This document shows positions 58,798 through 64,000 of a DNA stretch of 64,000 bases, piece after piece. Within the stretch, counting starts at the first letter, position 1, and each line of letters starts with the position of its first letter. The notes below the pieces were generated by a model. That model made no database searches, was not told where the DNA came from, and saw nothing but the letters and a program-made list of their open reading frames with translations. Source of the DNA: Comamonadaceae bacterium. Its GTDB lineage: Bacteria; Pseudomonadota; Gammaproteobacteria; Burkholderiales; Burkholderiaceae_C. The stretch covers positions 28,247-92,246 of the forward strand of contig CANCER010000014.1 of assembly GCA_947375135.1 (NCBI GenBank). Direction: 5' to 3'. A program made the position numbers and the translations under genes.

Positions 58798-61308
58798 TCA
58801 GGCGGTGCGCGGCAGCAGCCAGCGGTAAAACCACTGCTTGGCGCCTTGCACCATCACCAGGTAAGCCCCCAGCAGCACCGCCAGCAAACCGAAGTAGTCC
58901 AGGGGCAGGGGCACAAAGCCCAGGTAGGGCGCCAGCGGCGAAAACGGCAAGGCCATCGCCGCGCATACCACGCCCAGTGAGGTCAGCACCAGCCAGCGGT
59001 TGGGCCGGCTGCGCAGGGGGTTGCCGCGGGTACGGATGACAAAGATCACCAGCACCTGGGTGGCAATCGACTCCACAAACCAGCCGGTATGGAACAGGGC
59101 TTCATCGGCGTGTATCCAATGCACCAGCAGGTAAAAGGTTGCAAAGTCAAACAGCGAGCTGATGGGGCCGATGGTCAGCATGAAGTTGCGGATAAAGCCC
59201 ATGCTCCAGCGCTTGGGGGCCGCCAGGTCCTGGGCATCCACGTGGTCCAGCGGCAGCGCGATTTCCGACACGTCGTACATCAGGTTGTTGAGCAAAATTT
59301 GCAGCGGCAGCATGGGCAAAAAAGGCAGGAACACAGTGGCCGCTGCCATGCTGAACATGTTGCCGAAGTTGGAGCTGGTGGCCATCATGATGTACTTCAT
59401 CACGTTGCCAAAGGTGCGCCGGCCTTCCAGAATGCCCTGGTGCAGCACCATCAGGTCGTGCTCCAGCAGGATCATGGCGGCGGCCTGCTTGGCTACGTCC
59501 ACCGCATCTGCCACCGAGATGCCTACATCGGCGCTGTGCAGGGAAGGCGCATCGTTGATGCCGTCGCCCAGATAGCCCACCACATGGCCGCGGCTCTTGA
59601 GCGCCAGGATGATGCGGTTTTTTTGCGACGGGTTGACGCGGCAAAACAGGTTCACGCCTTCGACCCGTGCAAAGAGCGCCTCGTCACTCAGGCCGGCGAT
59701 TTCGTTGCCGGTCAGCATGCCCAGAATCGGCACGCCAAGCTGTGCGCAGACATGTCGCGTCACGCGCTCGTTGTCGCCGGTGACGATTTTTACGGCCACG
59801 CCGCTGGCGGCCATGGCCTGCAATGCCAGCCCGGCGCTGGGTTTGGGCGGGTCCAGAAAGGCGGCAAAGCCGGCAAACACCAGAGCGCTTTCGTCCGACA
59901 CGCGGGCGTGCTGCATCTGAAGCGGCTCCTCGCGCGTCGCCACAGCCAGGACCCGAAAGCCTTCTTCGCCCAGGCCGTTGAAGAGTGCGTCGATGCCTGC
60001 GCGGGCTGCGTCGTTCAGCGGCACCTGCGCGCCGCTGGCGTCTTCAAAGTGGCTGCAAAGGGGAAGAATGTCCTCGGGCGCCCCTTTGACCACCAGCAAG
60101 CGCGAGGTGGCCGGGGCTTGTGCACCGCGTGCCTCCAGCAGCACGGAGACGCGCCGGCGCTCAAAGTCAAACGGCACTTCGTCGATCTTGCGCCAGGCGG
60201 TGGCATCGATCTCGCTGTGCTGCAGCAGGGCATCGTCCAACGGGCTCTTGAGGCCGGTTTCGAAATAGCTGTTGAGATAGGCCAGGCACAGCACCCGCGC
60301 ACGGGTCTGGCCCTGTGCGTCGATGTGGCGCTCCAGCCGGATATGCGCCTCGGTCAGTGTGCCGGTCTTGTCGGTGCACAGCACATCCATGGCGCCCATG
60401 TCCTGAATGGCCGAGGGACGTTTGACAATCACCTTGAGGGCCGCCATGCGCATGGCGCCCTTGGCCAGCGTGACCGATACCACCATGGGCAGCAGTTCGG
60501 GCGTCAGTCCCACGGCCAGCGCCACCGCAAACAGGAAGGATTCGAGCAGCGGGCGCTGCAGCGCCAGGTTCACCAGCAGGGTGAAGAACACCAGCAACAG
60601 GGTCAGGCGCATGATCAGCATGCCGAACTGCCGGGTGCCGGTTTCGAATGCGGTGGCAGGCGCCGCTTTGTTCAGGTCTACGGCAATCTGCCCGAGCGCG
60701 GTTTCACTGCCGGTGCGCCCTATGCAGGCACGTGCCGAGCCGCTCACCACCGTACTGCCCAGGAAGATGCAATCGCGTGCATCCAGCGTGAAGGCGGCAA
60801 TAGGGCGCATGGGGTGTGCCAGACCGGCATCGGTGGCAGATTTTTTTTCCACCGGAAAGGGTTCGCCCGTGAGTTGCGCTTGGTTGACGAAGAAGTCATT
60901 CGCCTCTAGCAGCCACGCGTCGGCCGGCACCAGGTCTCCAGCGGACAGCAGCACCAGGTCGCCCGGTACCAGTTCGCTGACCGGTATTTCGCGCGGCGTG
61001 CCATCACGCAGGGCTGTGGCAGTGACAGCCACCTGCAGGGCCAGCCCTTCGGCGATGCGCCCGGCACGGTGTGCCTGGACAAAATCCAGACTCACGCTCA
61101 GCACCACAATGACACCAATGATCAGCGCACCGCTGGCATCCCCGGTCATGGCGGAAAGCACGCTGGCGGCCAGCAGCACCAACACCAGGGGGTTGCGGAA
61201 ATACGCCAGAAACTGCAGAACCAGCGGGCGTTGCGCTGCTTTTTGCAGCGTGTTGGGGCCATGCGTTTGCAACTGGTCCCGGGCTTGCTGGCTGGTCAGG
61301 CCGATCAT
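58798..61308 (-). CDS. mgtA: Magnesium-translocating P-type ATPase
   Basis: An 836-aa P3B-type ATPase that imports Mg2+ across the inner membrane. The phosphorylated Asp313 is in CTDKTGTLTEAH, the actuator motif is LTGEPFPVEKK, the nucleotide-binding KGAPEDILPLC is present, and the hinge is YLGDGINDAPSL. There are about ten membrane segments. It is slightly shorter than Salmonella MgtA (about 900 aa) because of a shorter N-terminus. It follows aroE by 45 bases on the same strand. No mgtA-type leader is apparent. Confidence 0.92.
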   Translation of the reverse strand: MIGLTSQQARDQLQTHGPNTLQKAAQRPLVLQFLAYFRNPLVLVLLAASVLSAMTGDASGALIIGVIVVLSVSLDFVQAHRAGRIAEGLALQVAVTATALRDGTPREIPVSELVPGDLVLLSAGDLVPADAWLLEANDFFVNQAQLTGEPFPVEKKSATDAGLAHPMRPIAAFTLDARDCIFLGSTVVSGSARACIGRTGSETALGQIAVDLNKAAPATAFETGTRQFGMLIMRLTLLLVFFTLLVNLALQRPLLESFLFAVALAVGLTPELLPMVVSVTLAKGAMRMAALKVIVKRPSAIQDMGAMDVLCTDKTGTLTEAHIRLERHIDAQGQTRARVLCLAYLNSYFETGLKSPLDDALLQHSEIDATAWRKIDEVPFDFERRRVSVLLEARGAQAPATSRLLVVKGAPEDILPLCSHFEDASGAQVPLNDAARAGIDALFNGLGEEGFRVLAVATREEPLQMQHARVSDESALVFAGFAAFLDPPKPSAGLALQAMAASGVAVKIVTGDNERVTRHVCAQLGVPILGMLTGNEIAGLSDEALFARVEGVNLFCRVNPSQKNRIILALKSRGHVVGYLGDGINDAPSLHSADVGISVADAVDVAKQAAAMILLEHDLMVLHQGILEGRRTFGNVMKYIMMATSSNFGNMFSMAAATVFLPFLPMLPLQILLNNLMYDVSEIALPLDHVDAQDLAAPKRWSMGFIRNFMLTIGPISSLFDFATFYLLVHWIHADEALFHTGWFVESIATQVLVIFVIRTRGNPLRSRPNRWLVLTSLGVVCAAMALPFSPLAPYLGFVPLPLDYFGLLAVLLGAYLVMVQGAKQWFYRWLLPRTA

Positions 61309-61353
61309 GGCAGGTGCCGCTTCATGGGGTGTGGGTCGCAGCGTTCGCGTGCG

Positions 61354-62190
61354 TCAGAAGGTGGCCATGATGGCCTGGTGCAAGGCCGGTGTGATGTCAG
61401 GCATCACACCAAACCAGGCCTGGAAGGCAGGCCTTGCCTGGTTGAGCAACATGCCCAGGCCATTGACTGTGGCGTTGCCGCGCAGGCGGGCATGGCGCAG
61501 CAGCGCGGTCTCCAGCGGGATGTAAATGGCGTCCGACACCAGTGCGGTGAGGGGCAGTTGATTGAGCTGAAGTTCCAGTTCCGGCTCGCCGTGCATGCCC
61601 TGGTTGGTGGTGTTGACCAGCAACGCGATGCCGTTGAGTGCCTCGTGGCGCTCGCTCCAGTCGAAGGCCTGAACGCCTGCGCCGAATTCGTCGCACAGCG
61701 CTTGTGCTTTGGACTTCGTGCGGTTGACCAGACGGATTTCGGTGGCACCCTGGTCCAGCAGACTCAAGACCACAGCACGCGCGGCACCGCCTGCACCCAG
61801 CACCGTGGCCGGTCCTGCATCGGCGCGCCAGTCGGGCTTTGCGTCACGCAGACTTTGGATGTAGCCAAAGCCGTCGTTGTTAAAGCCATGCAATGCGCCT
61901 TCCGGCGTGACCACAATGGTGTTGATGGCGCCCATGCGGCGCGCCAGCGGGTCCACCACGTCCATCATTTTCATGGCGTTGACCTTGTGCGGGATGGTGA
62001 CGTTGCAGCCAGCCATGCCCAGGGCGCGCAGGCCGCGGATGGCGTCTTCGATGCGGTCTGGCTGCACCGGGAAGAGTCCGTAAGCACCTTGCAAACCGTG
62101 CTGGCGTATCCAATGGTTGTGGATGATGGGGGAACGGGAATGTGTCACCGGCCAACCCATGACGCCCGCCATTACATACTTGTGTGCCAT
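61354..62190 (-). CDS. aroE: Shikimate dehydrogenase
   Basis: A 278-aa NADP-dependent enzyme that reduces 3-dehydroshikimate to shikimate in aromatic amino acid synthesis. The substrate site has WPVTHSRSPIIHN and NVTIPHKVNAM with the catalytic Lys; the nucleotide-binding loop is VLGAGGAARAVV, followed by VNRTKSKAQ. The ATG at 62190 has AGGAG 10 bases upstream; an upstream extension to 62271 is unlike the family. The group includes quinate/shikimate dehydrogenases, so activity with quinate cannot be excluded. Confidence 0.93.
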   Translation of the reverse strand: MAHKYVMAGVMGWPVTHSRSPIIHNHWIRQHGLQGAYGLFPVQPDRIEDAIRGLRALGMAGCNVTIPHKVNAMKMMDVVDPLARRMGAINTIVVTPEGALHGFNNDGFGYIQSLRDAKPDWRADAGPATVLGAGGAARAVVLSLLDQGATEIRLVNRTKSKAQALCDEFGAGVQAFDWSERHEALNGIALLVNTTNQGMHGEPELELQLNQLPLTALVSDAIYIPLETALLRHARLRGNATVNGLGMLLNQARPAFQAWFGVMPDITPALHQAIMATF

Positions 62191-62276
62191 CTCGAGAAGA
62201 CTCCTATGATCTGATTCAACCGCATTATCCGGACAACTCCGGCCCATCAGCCTGCTCCGCAAAAAAAGCATGACCC

Positions 62277-63623
62277 ATGCATTCTGATCCGCTCCCAGCC
62301 CCAGCCCCGTTTGCGCCCGGTTTCTGGCAATCGTTCGCCTACTGGCTCAGGCTGGGCTTTATCAGCTTCGGCGGCCCGGCTGGACAAATTGCCCTCATGC
62401 ATGAGGACCTGGTGGTCAAGCGGCGCTGGATCTCGGAGCAGCGCTTTCTGCATGCGCTGAATTACTGCATGGTGCTGCCCGGTCCTGAGGCGCAGCAGCT
62501 GGCAACCTATATCGGCTGGCTGATGCACCGCACATGGGGTGGCATTGCGGCTGGCGTGCTGTTTGTGCTGCCTTCGCTGTTCATTTTGATCGGCCTGAGT
62601 GGGGTCTATATGGTCTATGGCCAGGTGCCGGCGGTGGCTGGCGTGCTGCTCGGGATCAAGCCGGCGGTGACTGCCATCGTGCTGGCGGCGGCCTGGCGCA
62701 TTGGCCAGCGTGCGCTCAAAAATAACTGGTTGCGGGCTATTGCCGTGCTGGCCTTTATTTCCATATTCGCGCTGAATCTGCCGTTTCCGGTGATTGTGCT
62801 GGGCGCGGGGCTGGCTGCTTATCTGGGCAACCGCTTTGCGCCCAGGCAGTTCTCTTCCGGTGGCACGCATGCAGCCAGTGGCCAGGCGCATGGTCCCGCA
62901 GTGATTGATGACGATACGCCTACGCCCGCCCATGCGCGCTTCAGCTGGGCGCGCTTGGCCCGCGTGCTGGCCCTGGGCTTGGGCTTGTGGCTGGCGGTCA
63001 TGGCAGGCCTGGTCCTGCGCTACGGGTGGGACACCACCTTGACGCAAATGGCCTGGTTCTTCACCAAGGCCGCGCTGCTGACCTTTGGCGGCGCCTATGC
63101 GGTGCTGCCCTATGTGTATCAGGGGGCGGTGGAGCACTTCGGCTGGCTCTCGCCGGCACAGATGATCGATGGCCTGGCACTGGGCGAAACCACGCCGGGG
63201 CCGCTCATCATGGTGGTGTCGTTTGTCGGTTTTGTGGGGGGCTGGACGCAGGCCCTATTTGGCAGTGAATCGCGCCTGCTCGCCGGGGCGGTGGCGGCCA
63301 GCGTGGTGACCTTCTTTACCTTCCTGCCCTCATTTATCTTCATTTTTCTGGGCGGTCCGTTCATCGAGTCCACCCATGGCAATCTGAAATTCACGGCCCC
63401 GCTGACGGGTATCACCGCGGCGGTCGTGGGCGTTATCGTCAATCTGGCCCTGTTCTTCGCCTACCACGTGCTGTGGCCGCAGGGTTGGGGTGGCGGTTTT
63501 GCCTGGTCGTCGCTGGCCATCGGTCTGGCTGCTGCGGTGGCCTTATTCCGCTTCAAAGTGGGCGTAATAAGGATCGTGTTGGCCTGCGGACTGGCCGGCT
63601 TTGTCTTGCAAGGGATGCAATAA
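62277..63623 (+). CDS. chrA: Chromate transporter ChrA (long form)
   Basis: A 448-aa inner-membrane efflux protein for chromate, with two homologous CHR halves. The first half has [22 protein letters not shown] and [20 protein letters not shown]; the second has [20 protein letters not shown] and [20 protein letters not shown]. The repeated FGG and GP motifs are family hallmarks. A His-containing hydrophilic loop (about 195-220) joins the halves. It is divergent from aroE. An IS3-family element follows 84 bases downstream. Confidence 0.94.
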   Translation: MHSDPLPAPAPFAPGFWQSFAYWLRLGFISFGGPAGQIALMHEDLVVKRRWISEQRFLHALNYCMVLPGPEAQQLATYIGWLMHRTWGGIAAGVLFVLPSLFILIGLSGVYMVYGQVPAVAGVLLGIKPAVTAIVLAAAWRIGQRALKNNWLRAIAVLAFISIFALNLPFPVIVLGAGLAAYLGNRFAPRQFSSGGTHAASGQAHGPAVIDDDTPTPAHARFSWARLARVLALGLGLWLAVMAGLVLRYGWDTTLTQMAWFFTKAALLTFGGAYAVLPYVYQGAVEHFGWLSPAQMIDGLALGETTPGPLIMVVSFVGFVGGWTQALFGSESRLLAGAVAASVVTFFTFLPSFIFIFLGGPFIESTHGNLKFTAPLTGITAAVVGVIVNLALFFAYHVLWPQGWGGGFAWSSLAIGLAAAVALFRFKVGVIRIVLACGLAGFVLQGMQ

Positions 63624-63707
63624 GGTCAGTCCGGCGGGTCTATGTGACCTTGCCCTCGAAAAACGTATCCCTAGCTGAGTGTTTAAATTCACGCAAGGAG
63701 AACGGAA

Positions 63708-64000
63708 ATGACGAAGACAGCAAGAGCGCGCTACACGCTCGAATTCAAGCAAGAAGCAGTGCGACTGGTCGAAGGTGGCCAGAGCATTGCAGCGGCTGCT
63801 CGCGCACTGGGAGTTGTCGACCAGACGCTGTTCAATTGGGTCAAGGCACAGCGCCAAGGCCAGCTCAAGGGGGCTGACAGCAAGGCCAAGGTCAGCGCCG
63901 AGCAGATGGAGATCAGCCGGCTGCGGGCCGAACTGGCACGTGTGAAGATGGAGCGCGACATTCTGGGAAAAGCGACGGCGTACTTCGCAAAGGGATCGAT
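63708..64000 (+). CDS. IS3-family transposase OrfA, 3' part beyond window
   Basis: 97 codons are visible. The N-terminal helix-turn-helix (RYTLEFKQEAVRLVEGGQSI, AAAARALGVVDQTLFNWVKA) binds the IS ends. A leucine-zipper region (EISRLRAELARVKMERDILG) follows, used for dimerisation. OrfA normally ends shortly after this and OrfB is made by frameshifting; both points lie at or past the window edge. The left end of the element must lie between 63624 and 63707, perhaps near the TGACC at 63646. Confidence 0.92.
   Translation, partial: MTKTARARYTLEFKQEAVRLVEGGQSIAAAARALGVVDQTLFNWVKAQRQGQLKGADSKAKVSAEQMEISRLRAELARVKMERDILGKATAYFAKGS

Noticed and set aside
58757..58802. Bidirectional terminator between the CoA-transferase and mgtA genes
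   Set aside because: CCTGAGC and GCTCAGG can pair, but the loop is over 30 bases and no T-run follows on either strand.

Overview
The window reads as chromosome of a high-GC betaproteobacterium of the Burkholderiales, most likely Comamonadaceae (Rhodoferax/Polaromonas-like). The basis is recognition of gene content and gene order (phasin start, fused LivHM permease, SDR-type threonine dehydrogenase, Arg32-type EF-P with EarP, uvrC-pgsA, ActP/DUF485); no database search was possible.

Layout. 1-6.0 kb: the start of a phasin gene under PhaR/PhbF-like sites, then a tightly packed unit of thioesterase, nitroreductase, branched-chain-type ABC transporter (fused permease and two ATPases, no binding protein) and nicotinate phosphoribosyltransferase. 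6.0-9.7 kb: 2-hydroxyacid dehydrogenase, rmuC and an MFS transporter, followed by a roughly 70-bp-arm inverted repeat. 10-14.5 kb: LOG-family protein, then an XRE-cupin regulator divergent from the threonine-degradation pair kbl-tdh, with two tandem operator-like sites between them. 14.6-21.8 kb: core housekeeping genes (efp and earP, uvrC, pgsA, HU, tRNA-Val, ppiD, tRNA-His). The divergent starts of earP and uvrC sit inside a perfect 36-bp palindrome.

21.7-38.5 kb: a 16.8-kb genomic island inserted in the 3' end of tRNA-His. It is bounded by a perfect 51-bp direct repeat, with a tyrosine integrase at the right end. It carries an uncharacterised two-gene unit ending in a HicA-like protein, a complete type III restriction-modification system with an XRE controller, a primase/helicase with an AlpA-like protein (satellite-type replication core), a metallophosphatase and small unknown genes divergent from a BrxR/CapW-like WYL regulator, an IS256 remnant and HigBA. 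The WYL-regulated cluster and the 354-aa/HicA-like pair are the best candidates for an undescribed, probably defence-related, system.

38.5-41.7 kb: just outside the island lies a decayed type I restriction-modification locus (fragments of hsdM, hsdS and hsdR) interleaved with toxin-antitoxin genes. 41.7-50.4 kb: RIO-type kinase, RNase II-type exonuclease, a DevBCA/MacAB-like export system, and a response regulator with a hybrid sensor kinase. 50.4-50.9 kb: two hairpin elements that share a conserved core but have different, self-complementary outer stems. 50.9-58.8 kb: acetate and fatty-acid metabolism (ActP/DUF485, MaoC hydratase, acyl-CoA dehydrogenase, EtfBA, CoA-transferase behind a structured leader). 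58.8-64 kb: Mg2+ P-type ATPase, shikimate dehydrogenase, chromate transporter, and an IS3-family orfA cut by the window end.
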